In this document: positions 42,286 through 50,302 of the stretch, piece after piece
Position numbering within the stretch: position 1 is the first letter of the stretch
Layout: each line of letters opens with the position of its first letter
From: Sphingomonas carotinifaciens
GTDB lineage: Bacteria > Pseudomonadota > Alphaproteobacteria > Sphingomonadales > Sphingomonadaceae
Assembly: GCF_009789535.1 (NCBI RefSeq)
Contig: NZ_WSUT01000001.1
Coordinates: 261,361-325,360, forward strand
DNA length: 64,000 bases
Reading direction: 5' to 3'
Position numbers and translations under genes: made by a program
The notes under the pieces: model-generated
The model's database searches: none
What the model was told of the DNA's origin: nothing
The model's input: only the letters and a program-made list of their open reading frames with translations

Positions 42286-43290
42286 TCAACGCGACAGAGG
42301 GGCACTCCCAAGCGGAATGACGATCTGCGCGCGGAAACCGCCGATCGCATAATCCTGTTCCACCGTGCCGCGCAGTCCGTAGCTGGTCGTCGCCTCGATC
42401 AGGCGGGTGCCGTACCCCGTCGTGGTCGGCGGCGTGACGGCGGGACCGTCGCTTTCCGCCCAGTCCAGCCGCAGCGCGGTTCCCGCATCCTCCACCTGCC
42501 AGCCGATGCGCAACCGCCCGTCCGGCACCGACAGCGCGCCGTGCTTGGCGGCGTTGGTCGCCAGTTCGTGCAGCACCAGCGCCAGCGATCCGATGATGTG
42601 GGGCCCCAGTTCGACCGGGGCGCCCGGTACCATTACCACCGCCTCCGGATTGTCGCGGTACGGCTCCATGATGCGATCGAGGAGTTCTGCCACCCCGCTC
42701 GATCCCTGTTCGGCAAAGGACAGGTCCTGTGCCTCGGCCAGCGCGCCGAACCGGCCGAGAAAGGCGTCGCGATATTCCTCCGCCGTCCGCCCCGCCGTCG
42801 GCGTTTGCCGCGCGATCGACTGCGCCACCCCCAGCAGGTTCTTGATGCGGTGGCGCAACTCGCCGAACAGCATGTCCTTTGCCACGTCATTGCGGATGCG
42901 GTCGGTCGCATCGACGATCGACAACAGCAGCGAATGGCTGAGCCCGTCCGGATGGTACAATGTCCGCGCGGTCAGCAGCATGGTACGCCGCCCGAGCCGC
43001 GGGAAATCATGCTCGACCCGGTAATTGACCACCGCGTTCGCTCTGGGGATCACGTCTTCCAGCAGGCGGCGGAGTTCGGGAATATCCCACTGGCCGTTGC
43101 CGAGCGTGTACAGGCGCCGCCCGATCGTATCGTCCCGCTCCACCCCGAACGTGTTCAGAAAGGCGCGGCTGGCGTTCTGAACACACAGATTGCCGTCCAG
43201 CACCAGCATCGGATCGGCGACGGTATCGACGATACCCTGCAACTGCACATGCCCGGTGCGCAGCACGCGGTACAGGTCTTCCATGTTCAT
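42286..43290 (-). CDS. PAS-domain HWE/HisKA_2 sensor histidine kinase
   Basis: 334 residues, soluble: one PAS domain (about 12-130: LQGIVDTVADPMLVLDGNLC) and a HisKA_2/HWE kinase with phospho-acceptor His147 in GELRHRIKNLLGVAQSIA and the HELATNAAKHGALS N-box. The region after the PAS fold has VDATDRIRNDV, the usual linker. It follows the thioesterase gene by 18 bases and is followed by its receiver. Input signal unknown; kinases of this group feed the general stress phosphorelay in sphingomonads. Confidence 0.93.
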   Translation of the reverse strand: MNMEDLYRVLRTGHVQLQGIVDTVADPMLVLDGNLCVQNASRAFLNTFGVERDDTIGRRLYTLGNGQWDIPELRRLLEDVIPRANAVVNYRVEHDFPRLGRRTMLLTARTLYHPDGLSHSLLLSIVDATDRIRNDVAKDMLFGELRHRIKNLLGVAQSIARQTPTAGRTAEEYRDAFLGRFGALAEAQDLSFAEQGSSGVAELLDRIMEPYRDNPEAVVMVPGAPVELGPHIIGSLALVLHELATNAAKHGALSVPDGRLRIGWQVEDAGTALRLDWAESDGPAVTPPTTTGYGTRLIEATTSYGLRGTVEQDYAIGGFRAQIVIPLGSAPLSR

Positions 43291-43308
43291 GCCGGTATGC
43301 TCGCGCGG

Positions 43309-43719
43309 TCAGTCTGCTGCGGTTGTCGGAAAGAAGCGCTCCACGACGTCGCGCGCCAGTCGGGCGGGGCGAAAGGTCTTGGCATCGATGCAGCACCAGC
43401 TGGACCGGACTTCGGCCAGCACATCCTCGCCGCGCCGGATGATGGTGTTGTAGAAGGCGCGCGCCCCTTCCACCTTTTCCAAAAGGACGGTGGCGATCAC
43501 ATCGTCCCCCAGATAGGTGGGGCGGCGATAGGTGATCTCGTGCTTGAGTGCCACCCACAGATGCCGGGCGACCGCATCCGCCGGGGCCAGCGATCGCCAA
43601 TGATCGATCACCGCATTCTGTACCCAGTTCAGGTAGCTGGCGTTGTTGACGTGCCCCATGAAGTCGATGTCCGACGGCTGGACCGGCACGGAATAGCGAA
43701 ATGGCGCCGCATTGCTCAT
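43309..43719 (-). CDS. 4HBT-type acyl-CoA thioesterase
   Basis: 136 residues with a hot-dog fold of the 4-hydroxybenzoyl-CoA thioesterase/YbgC type. The signature SDIDFMGHVNNASYLNW includes the catalytic Asp near residues 17-19 and the GHVNN turn. The rest (EITYRRPTYLGDDVIATVLL, then FYNTIIRRGEDVLAEVRSSW) is complete. It should hydrolyse acyl-CoA thioesters; substrate unknown. It is the first gene of the minus-strand group leading into the HWE kinase. Confidence 0.9.
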   Translation of the reverse strand: MSNAAPFRYSVPVQPSDIDFMGHVNNASYLNWVQNAVIDHWRSLAPADAVARHLWVALKHEITYRRPTYLGDDVIATVLLEKVEGARAFYNTIIRRGEDVLAEVRSSWCCIDAKTFRPARLARDVVERFFPTTAAD

Positions 43720-43805
43720 GGGTACAGGATTAGCATGCAGGGCTGCGAACAGATAGCGTTATCGGCTTTGGGCCGCACAGGATCAGCTTGGGCGCAAGAG
43801 GTTAA

Positions 43806-43832
43806 GCCCGGGCCGCATCAGGCGGCCCGGGC
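43806..43832 (-). terminator. GC-rich terminator hairpin behind the CsbD gene
   Basis: A perfect 11-bp stem (GCCCGGGCCGC / GCGGCCCGGGC) with a 5-base loop starts 7 bases after the CsbD stop codon on the minus strand and is followed by TTAAC. It is the cleanest terminator-like structure in the window, though the U-tract is short. Confidence 0.6.
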
Positions 43833-43839
43833 CCGTCAC

Positions 43840-44121
43840 TCACTTGCCGCGGAGCGTGTTCGCAATGGCAAGGCCGATCACGCCGACCAGTGCGGCGGTG
43901 GCATAGGGGCGCGCCTTGGCGAAACCCGTCGCCTTGTCGATCACCGGGCCGGGGTTGGCGATCGCGTCCTTGGCGGCACCGGCAACCTGCTTGGCGTTGC
44001 CGATGATCTGGTCGGCCACACCCTCATTCTCGATCTGCTTGTCGCCGATCGCCTTGCCGATGCCTTCCTTGACGTTGCCGCCCAGATCCTGCGCTTCGCC
44101 CTTCAGGGTGGTCGTGTTCAT
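43840..44121 (-). CDS. CsbD-family stress protein with C-terminal membrane segment
   Basis: 93 residues. The N-terminal half is CsbD-like (LKGEAQDLGGNVKEGIGKAI, then ADQIIGNAKQVAGAAKDAI). The C-terminus has a hydrophobic anchor with glycine and a basic end (RPYATAALVGVIGLAIANTL, RGK), as in YqjD/DUF883 proteins. Both families are general-stress induced. ATG 44121 has GGAGG seven bases upstream, and a strong terminator follows. Confidence 0.85.
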   Translation of the reverse strand: MNTTTLKGEAQDLGGNVKEGIGKAIGDKQIENEGVADQIIGNAKQVAGAAKDAIANPGPVIDKATGFAKARPYATAALVGVIGLAIANTLRGK

Positions 44122-44209
44122 GATGGTGCCTCCGTATGCTAGGGTAATGGAACGGGATGCGTAACGATTGAAATGCGGGGAAGTCTCGCCGCGATGCGGT
44201 AAATTTGCC

Positions 44210-44884
44210 TTACCCGGCGATATTGCCCAGCGGCGAACCCGCGTAATCCGCCAGCAGTGCCGCGACATCGTCATAGATCGCCACCGCCCCCGCCTGGGTC
44301 AGCACATCGTCGGCAAACCCGCCCGAGCGGACCGCGACCGCTGCGATGCCGCATCGGCCCGCGGCCTCGATGTCATAGGGGGTGTCGCCGACGACGATCA
44401 CCGCATCCGCCGGCGTGTCGGGCAGCTTGTCCAGCGCCGCGGCGAAGATATCCGGCGCGGGCTTGGTCCGCGCGACGTCGTCGCCGCTGGTCGTCTCCGC
44501 GACCAGGTCGCGCACGCCGAGCAGGTCCAGATAATGATCCAGTTCGTTTCGCGATGCCGAGGAGGCCAGCACCACCGACTGGCCGAGACCATGGGCATGG
44601 GCCAGCAGGTCATGGGCCCGTGCGAACGGCTTCGCCCGGTCCAGATATTTCTCCTTGAAGATCCTGCCATGCGCTTCGCCCAGGCGCGTCACGCCGTCTT
44701 CGTCCAGGTCGGGCAACAGGCTTGGCACCAGCATGTCGGTGCCCTTGCCGATCTGGTCGTGGATCGCCTGTCGGTCGAGGCGCGCACCGATGCCGGCGAA
44801 CGCCTCCTCCCAGGCCAGCACGTGCAGGTCGTTTGAATCGATCAGCGTCCCGTCGATGTCGAAAAGAATGGCCTTGATCGGCAT
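44210..44884 (-). CDS. HAD-superfamily phosphatase
   Basis: 224 residues. Motif I LFDIDGTLID has the nucleophile Asp9 and Asp11. The Ser of motif II is in VVLASSASRNEL, the Lys in KPAPDIFAAAL, and the acidic pair in VVGDTPYDIEAA. A helical cap lies at 15-85. It is a phosphoglycolate-phosphatase/beta-phosphoglucomutase-like HAD of unknown substrate. On the minus strand it lies upstream of csbD. A TGAAC-N16-CGTT element at 44923-44947 may be its promoter. Confidence 0.9.
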   Translation of the reverse strand: MPIKAILFDIDGTLIDSNDLHVLAWEEAFAGIGARLDRQAIHDQIGKGTDMLVPSLLPDLDEDGVTRLGEAHGRIFKEKYLDRAKPFARAHDLLAHAHGLGQSVVLASSASRNELDHYLDLLGVRDLVAETTSGDDVARTKPAPDIFAAALDKLPDTPADAVIVVGDTPYDIEAAGRCGIAAVAVRSGGFADDVLTQAGAVAIYDDVAALLADYAGSPLGNIAG

Positions 44885-45015
44885 GGTCGCAGGTCCTGAC
44901 GTGCACGGGGGGAAAGGAGCAGAACGACCCGGGGCCGTGCCTGTTCACCAAAGAAACGGTCGCACGGCCGAAGATTTCGCTTTCCCCGGTGAAGCAAGTG
45001 ACTCATAGAATCCGC

Positions 45016-45462
45016 ATGCCGATCCGTCCTGAAAACCGATGGCTCTACCCGATCGACTGGCAACAGCTTTCCCATTCGGTGCGCTTCACGCGTGCGGGTG
45101 CGCGGTGCGAACGCTGTGCGCGGCCGCATCGGCGGCGGGTGGCGCATCTGGGCGACGGGCGCTGGTGGGACGCGGGCGCGGCGTGCTGGCGCTCGGACCG
45201 GGGCAAGCGGGTGGCGATCAAGGGCGGCTTTACGCTGGCCGCGGTGCGCATGACCTATGTCGTGCTGGCCTGCGCGCATCTCGACCATGATCCCGGCAAC
45301 AACGCGCCCGCCAATCTGAAGGCGCTGTGCCAGCGTTGCCACATGCTCCACGACGCGGCCGAGCATCGCTGGCAACGCTGGTGGAACGTCTATCGCCGGC
45401 GCGGCATCCGCGACCTGTACGAGGATCCGCGCATCACCCGCGCCCGCCTGGCATCGCGCTAG
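45016..45462 (+). CDS. HNH-type zinc-binding protein (putative nuclease)
   Basis: 148 residues. CxxC at 31-34 and CxxCH at 105-109 would hold a structural zinc, and His88/His91/Asn95 (ACAHLDHDPGNN) with His112 make an HNH-like active site. The arrangement AHLDHDPGNN...NLKALCQRCHMLHD is characteristic of a small HNH family seen in bacteria and phages. Whether it cuts DNA is untested. ATG 45016 fits the conserved start (IRPENRWLYPIDW); GTG 44989 is an upstream alternative. Its stop codon overlaps that of the convergent NADH dehydrogenase gene in CTAG. Confidence 0.75.
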   Translation: MPIRPENRWLYPIDWQQLSHSVRFTRAGARCERCARPHRRRVAHLGDGRWWDAGAACWRSDRGKRVAIKGGFTLAAVRMTYVVLACAHLDHDPGNNAPANLKALCQRCHMLHDAAEHRWQRWWNVYRRRGIRDLYEDPRITRARLASR

Positions 45463-46808
45463 TCGATCAGGCGCGCGCCGCGCTCGAAGGTGAAGTAGCG
45501 CCAGATCCACTGCGCCATCACCGAGGCCCGCCGCTCGAACCCGATCAGCAGATAGACGTGCACAATCGACCATAGCAGCCATGCGGCGCGGCCGGTCAGG
45601 GTGAAGCGGCCATAAACATAGACCGCGGCATGGCGCCCGATCACCGCAGTGTCGCCGCGCGTGCGATAGCGATAGGGTGGCGGCGGGCCCGCCTTGCGCA
45701 GGGCACGGCCGAGATGATGGCCCTGCTGCTGCGCCACCTGTGCCAGCGCGGGCAGCGGCGCGCCGTCCTGCCGGAACAGCGCCACGTCGCCCAGCGCATA
45801 GATGTCGCGCTGCCCCGTCACCGCCAGGTTGCCGTCGACCGCGATCCTGCCGCCGCGGTCGTCCGTGCCGCCGATCCAGGCGGCGCCTTCCGCGGCGCGT
45901 ATCCCGGCGCCCCACACCACGTTCGCCGCCTCGATCCGCTCCCCCGACACAACGACCGCCCCGTCCTCGATCCGCTCCACCGCCCCGCCAAGCCGCACCT
46001 CCACCCCCATCCGGCGCAGCCTTTTCGCCGCATAGTCCCCCAGCTTCTCCGGAAACGCCCCCAACAGCCGCGGCCCCGCCTCCACCAGGATCACCCGCGC
46101 CGCCGCAGGGTCGATATGCCGGAAGTCCCCCCTGAGCGTGTAGCGGGCAAGTTCCGCGGTCGTCCCTGCCATCTCCACCCCGGTCGGACCGCCCCCCACC
46201 ACCACGATCGTCATCAACGCCGCCCGCCGCCCCGGATCGCCACAATGCTCCGCCTCCTCGAACGCCCTCAACAGGCGCGCGCGGATCGTGCGGGCATCCG
46301 CGATCGATTTGGGTGCGGGGGCGAGGGGAGCCCACTCGGGGTGCGCGAAGTAGTTGTAGGCCGATCCGGTCGCCAGCACGAGCTGATCGAAGGGCAGGTC
46401 CGCGCCGTCAGCCAGCTTCACCGTCCGCCCCGCCGTATCGACCCCGGTGACATCGGCGAGCACGACATCGACATTCCGCGCGCGCGCCAGCACCCGGCGG
46501 ATCGGCGCGGCGATATCGGCCGGCGACAGCGCCGCCGTCGACACCTGATACAACAGCGGCTGGAACAGATGATGGTTGCGCCGGTCGACCAGCGTGACCT
46601 GCGCCTCGGCCCCTGCCAACGCCCGCGCACAAGCCAGCCCCCCAAACCCGCCCCCAACAATAACAATGCGCCGCCCGCGGCAGGCGCTTGGCGGCGTTCC
46701 GCCCTGCTGGATTGTCCGTGCGATCGTTCGTCTCCCATGCTGTCGGACCCGCGTCCCGTTCTGATCCGCGATCGCGCGGACGCCTGGCATCACCTGGATC
46801 ATGATCAT
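45459..46808 (-). CDS. Type II NADH:quinone oxidoreductase (NDH-2-like)
   Basis: 449 residues. Two dinucleotide-binding folds are seen: FAD site IVIVGGGFGGLACARAL (from ~48) and NADH site IVVVGGGPTGVEMAG (from ~200). NDH-2 hallmarks LYQVSTAALSPADIA, YALGDVA and AQVAQQQGHHLGRAL follow, with a C-terminal amphipathic membrane helix (AWLLWSIVHVYLLIGFERRA). It would pass electrons from NADH to quinone without pumping protons. The first ~45 residues before the FAD fold are unusual, so the true start may be further downstream than 46808. Confidence 0.9.
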   Translation of the reverse strand: MIMIQVMPGVRAIADQNGTRVRQHGRRTIARTIQQGGTPPSACRGRRIVIVGGGFGGLACARALAGAEAQVTLVDRRNHHLFQPLLYQVSTAALSPADIAAPIRRVLARARNVDVVLADVTGVDTAGRTVKLADGADLPFDQLVLATGSAYNYFAHPEWAPLAPAPKSIADARTIRARLLRAFEEAEHCGDPGRRAALMTIVVVGGGPTGVEMAGTTAELARYTLRGDFRHIDPAAARVILVEAGPRLLGAFPEKLGDYAAKRLRRMGVEVRLGGAVERIEDGAVVVSGERIEAANVVWGAGIRAAEGAAWIGGTDDRGGRIAVDGNLAVTGQRDIYALGDVALFRQDGAPLPALAQVAQQQGHHLGRALRKAGPPPPYRYRTRGDTAVIGRHAAVYVYGRFTLTGRAAWLLWSIVHVYLLIGFERRASVMAQWIWRYFTFERGARLID

Positions 46809-46873
46809 GCGCCGGAACGCGCCACCTATCCGGCTAAGCTAATGTAGTTGAACAAGAATTGTCTGCACCCGCC

Positions 46874-46898
46874 TGAACTGCACCCTGCCCGTTGCGTT
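46874..46898 (+). promoter_or_regulatory. Possible EcfG-type promoter of the small His/Lys-rich protein gene
   Basis: TGAAC (46874-46878), 16 bases, CGTT (46895-46898) followed by TC. One mismatch in the -35 and a perfect -10 relative to GGAAC-N16/17-CGTT; the start codon lies 43 bases downstream. Confidence 0.4.
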
Positions 46899-46941
46899 TC
46901 AATGCGGTTGATATGTTTCACGCTCATGATGGAGGATGGCC

Positions 46942-47085
46942 ATGACCGATCACAAGAAGAAGGGCGATTTCCACAAGAACGGCAAGGACGATATCGGCGG
47001 CAATGCCAAGCAGGACAATGACCGCAACCCCGACGATCACAGCCGCACCGGCGGGCAGAATGCCGGTCATGGCGGACATAAATAA
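46942..47085 (+). CDS. Short disordered His/Lys/Gly-rich protein
   Basis: 47 residues (MTDHKKKGDFHKNGKDDIGG at the start, ending GGQNAGHGGHK), with no hydrophobic core, rich in Lys, His, Asp, Asn and Gly. It has a very good GGAGGAT ribosome site six bases before the ATG and an EcfG-like promoter, which support it being a real gene despite its size. Composition resembles hydrophilin/LEA-like stress peptides or a metal-binding peptide. Function unknown. Confidence 0.62.
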   Translation: MTDHKKKGDFHKNGKDDIGGNAKQDNDRNPDDHSRTGGQNAGHGGHK

Positions 47086-47117
47086 CGTCCTTCGAAAACG
47101 CTGAAGTGGAGATCGAC

Positions 47118-47306
47118 ATGGCGCAGAAAGGTGCGGGTGGAAATCCCGGGGCGATTACTGCCAAGGGGGGGGACGGGGCGAGGGGCAGTCTGGGGACCGG
47201 TCGCGGCGGCGGTACGGGGACGGGTGCGAAGAAAACGGCCACCAAGAAGTCGCCCGACAAGGGCGAGGACGGCAAAGACAATTCGGGCGGCGGTCATCTG
47301 GATTAG
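47118..47306 (+). CDS. Short disordered Gly/Lys-rich protein
   Basis: 62 residues, low complexity: a Gly-rich half (GNPGAITAKGGDGARGSLGT) and a Lys/Asp-rich half (KKTATKKSPDKGEDGKDNSG). ATG 47118 has GGAGAT upstream. It follows the other disordered peptide by 32 bases and precedes the PAS kinase by 33, so the three may share a transcript. No known family recognised. Confidence 0.58.
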   Translation: MAQKGAGGNPGAITAKGGDGARGSLGTGRGGGTGTGAKKTATKKSPDKGEDGKDNSGGGHLD

Positions 47307-47339
47307 TGTCGATCACCCGCACGCGTCGTAAGAGGCGCG

Positions 47340-49812
47340 ATGGCTGAACCGGCGCACACACTCGAACGCCAACAGGCCCTGGTCGATTTCGGCGATTTCG
47401 TGCTGGATTGCGACGATCTGCCGATCATCTTGGAAGAGGCAAGCCGCCTGATCGCCGGCGCTCTGCGGGCTGCGACGGCGACGATCGTGAAAGGCGAAGC
47501 CGACACAAGCGGGTCGGTCGAGGTGCCGATCCTTCTGCCGGGACGCAGGCTCTATGGCGTGTTGCGGGTCGAGCCGGATGTGGCCCGCCCGTTCGATCCG
47601 GCGGACATGCAGTTCCTGCGCCTGTGGGCGATCGCGCTCGGCCCGGTGATCGACCGGCTGGACAAGGCGCGCGCGCTGGAGCGGGCCACCACGCTCAACC
47701 GGTTGATCGTCGAGAATGCGCAAGACTATGCGCTGGTCTTCACCGACGCCGATGGCCGGATCGACGGCTGGTTGCCCGGCGCGCAGGCGGTGTTTGGCTG
47801 GACGGAGGCAGAGGCGATCGGCCAGTCCGACGCCATGCTGTTCACGCCGGAGGACCGCGCCGCGGGCGTGCCGCAATGGGAAATGGGCGTGGCGCGCCGC
47901 GACGGCCGGGCGCCGGATACGCGCTGGCATTGCCGCAAGGATGGCAGCCGCGTCTTCATCAACGGCCAGACGACCGCGCTCCGGCACGACGACGGATCGA
48001 TCGCCGGCTTCATGAAGATCGGGCAGGACGTCACCGCGCGCAAGCGGGTGGATGCGGCCCTCCAGGAAAGCGAGCTGCGCCTGGCCAGCATTCTGGACCA
48101 GGTGCCGATCGGCGTCGGCCTGTTCGATACCGACGGGCGCTTCACGCTGAAGAACCCGCAATTGCAGCACCTGATCGGCGACCGCATACCTTCATGCGAT
48201 CCGGTGGAGGGGCAGCATTGGCAGGCGTTCGACGCGCAAGGCGATGCCGTGGCAGAGCAGGACTATCCCGGTGCCCGCGCACTGCGCGGGGAAAGAACCA
48301 CCGTTCCGGTCGACTTCCGCCATGTCGGGGGTTGACGGCGAGCGCTGGTTGCGTGTCACCGCGGTGCCGATGATGGCGGGCGACACCGTCACCGGCGGCG
48401 TCGCCGTATTGCAGGACGTGACGCAGGAACGCAGCGCGCAGATCGCCCTGCAGATATTGGCGGCGCGCAACCGCGAGATACTGGAAAGCATCTCCGACGC
48501 ATTCTACGCGGTCGATGCGCAGTGGCGGCTCACCTATATCAACCGCAAGGCGGAAGAAATCTGGGGCCGCTCGCGCCGCGACCTGCTCGGCCTCAATCTG
48601 TGGGAAGCCTTTCCGGCGACGTTCGAGCCCCAGGCGCATGACGCCCACCTGCGCGCGGCGGAGACGCGCGAGGTCGTCCGGATGGAGACGGGCTCGGCGA
48701 TCCGGGGGCACTGGATCGATCTGACCATCTACCCGGCCGCGGACGGCCTTTCGGTGTATTTCCGCGACATTTCCGAACGCAAGACCGCCGAGGATCGCCT
48801 GCGCGAAAGCGAGGAGCGCCACCGCGCGATCCTGGACAGCGTGCTGGACTATGCGATCTTCACCACCGATGGGGAGGGGCGGATCGAGACGTGGCCGCGC
48901 GGTGCCGAGGCGGTGTTCGGATGGAGCGCCGCGGAAGCGGTCGGCCGGCATGCCGCCATCACCTTCGTGCCCGAGGATCGCGACGCCGGCGTGCCTGACG
49001 CCGAACTGGCGGAGGCGCGCGACACCGGCTTTGCCGCCAATGTGCGCTGGCACCGGCGCAAGGACGGCCGGCGCGTGTTCATCGAGGGATCGACCCGCCC
49101 GCTGCGCGGCGACGGTGCAGAGCCGCTCGGCTATCTGAAGGTGGGACAGGACGTCACCCAGCGCCGGCAATGGGAGGGGCGGCAGACCGTGCTGGTCGCC
49201 GAGTTGCAGCATCGCACCCGCAACCTGATCGCCGTCGTCCGCTCCATGGCGGACAAGACGATGCGCCGTGCCGCCGATCTCGGCGATTTCCGCGAGAAGT
49301 TTCGCGACCGGCTGGAGGCCCTGGCGCGCGTGCAGGGATTGCTGTCGCGGCTGGACGAGCATGACCGGGTAACCTTTGACGAACTGGTGCGCACCGAACT
49401 GACCGCGCTGGGGGTGCCGGATGCCGGGCCGGAACGGGTCGTGCTGGACGGCCCTGCGGGCATTCGCCTGCGCTCCGGCACAGTGCAGACGCTGGCGATG
49501 GCGCTGCACGAACTGGCGACCAACGCCGCCAAATACGGCGCGCTGCATCAGCCGGAGGGTCAACTGGTCCTTTCCTGGCGTTTCGAGGCCAATGGCGAGG
49601 GCGATCGGCCGTGGCTGCATATCGACTGGCGCGAACACGGTGTCGTCATGCCCGATCCGGGCACCGCGCCCCATGGCTCCGGCCAGGGCCGCGAACTCAT
49701 CGAACGGGCCCTGCCTTATCAGCTCAAGGCCCGGACCAGCTACGCACTGGAGGAGGACGGGGTGCGTTGCACGATCAGCATCGCGGTCTCCGCCACCGTC
49801 GCCGACGGGTAG
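47340..49812 (+). pseudogene. GAF/multi-PAS HWE histidine kinase interrupted by a one-base frameshift
   Basis: The first frame (47340-48335) encodes a GAF-like domain, a PAS domain and half of a second PAS. It stops at TGA directly after a GGGGG run (48327-48331). One base over, the frame continues without a gap as GERWLRVTAVPMMAG, more PAS domains, and a complete HWE kinase (His in ELQHRTRNLIAVVRSM, HELATNAAKYGAL). With four G instead of five the gene would encode one ~823-residue kinase closely paralogous to the C-terminal half of the CheB-CheR kinase at 33-37 kb. The break may be a sequencing error, a phase-variable homopolymer or a true mutation. The convergent receiver at 49834 is its natural partner. 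Confidence 0.85.
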
Positions 49813-49833
49813 CGACCGCCTGCGCTCCGCCGT

Positions 49834-50205
49834 TCAGCCGTGGATCACGCGCCCGATCGCCTGCGTCACGATCCGGAGGTTGATCGGCTTTTCGCATTGC
49901 ACGACGCCGTCGAAACGCTCCGGGATCACCGATCGGTCATAGCCGGTGGTGAACACGAAGGGCACGCCGCGTTCGGCCAGCAGGTCTGCCGCGGCGAACA
50001 CCATGTCCCCGTCCAGATTCACGTCGAGAATGCCGCCATGGATGGCATCGCTCGCCCGGATCAGCGCCTCTGCATCGCGGATGCTGCCCACCGGTCCCAG
50101 CACGACGGCACCGGCGTCTTCCAGCTCCATGCAAAGCTCGTCGGCGAGCATATACTCATCCTCGACAACAAGGATGTGGCAATTGCGAAGCGAGGGGTCA
50201 GCCAT
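49834..50205 (-). CDS. Single-domain response regulator of the FAT GUY family
   Basis: 123 residues, receiver only: VVEDE (13-17), phospho-acceptor Asp61 (GILDVNLDG), FTTGYD at 85-90 (one change from FATGYD) and Lys106 (CEKPINL). It is a paralogue of the receiver at 36.9 kb, sharing LVVEDEYMLA-EL and VPFVF-TGYD--IPERF. It converges on the frameshifted HWE kinase with a 21-base gap, suggesting a functional pair on opposite strands. Confidence 0.92.
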   Translation of the reverse strand: MADPSLRNCHILVVEDEYMLADELCMELEDAGAVVLGPVGSIRDAEALIRASDAIHGGILDVNLDGDMVFAAADLLAERGVPFVFTTGYDRSVIPERFDGVVQCEKPINLRIVTQAIGRVIHG

Positions 50206-50302
50206 GCGCCCATGTCCGGATATCGATCGTCATGGCACGGGCGATAGGCCAGCGTGCGCCGGCCCGCGCCAACGTGCATGAGGTTTCCGACAAACCCGGT
50301 CG

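Noticed and set aside
41836..44142. A 768-codon plus-strand frame across the receiver, HWE kinase and thioesterase genes
   Set aside because: Spans several well-supported minus-strand genes and shows no recognisable domain; it is a GC-driven shadow frame.
45459..45462. Shared CTAG at the ends of the HNH and NADH dehydrogenase genes as a functional element
   Set aside because: It is simply two convergent TAG stops overlapping; no evidence of function.
48244..48330. An independent start (ATG 48244) for the downstream kinase frame
   Set aside because: The residues from 48244 to about 48328 in that frame have no PAS character, while the other frame does; the real junction is the G5 run.
48327..48335. 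Programmed +1 frameshifting in the HWE kinase
   Set aside because: No stimulating structure or known slippery context is visible; an indel or sequencing error in a G-run is simpler.
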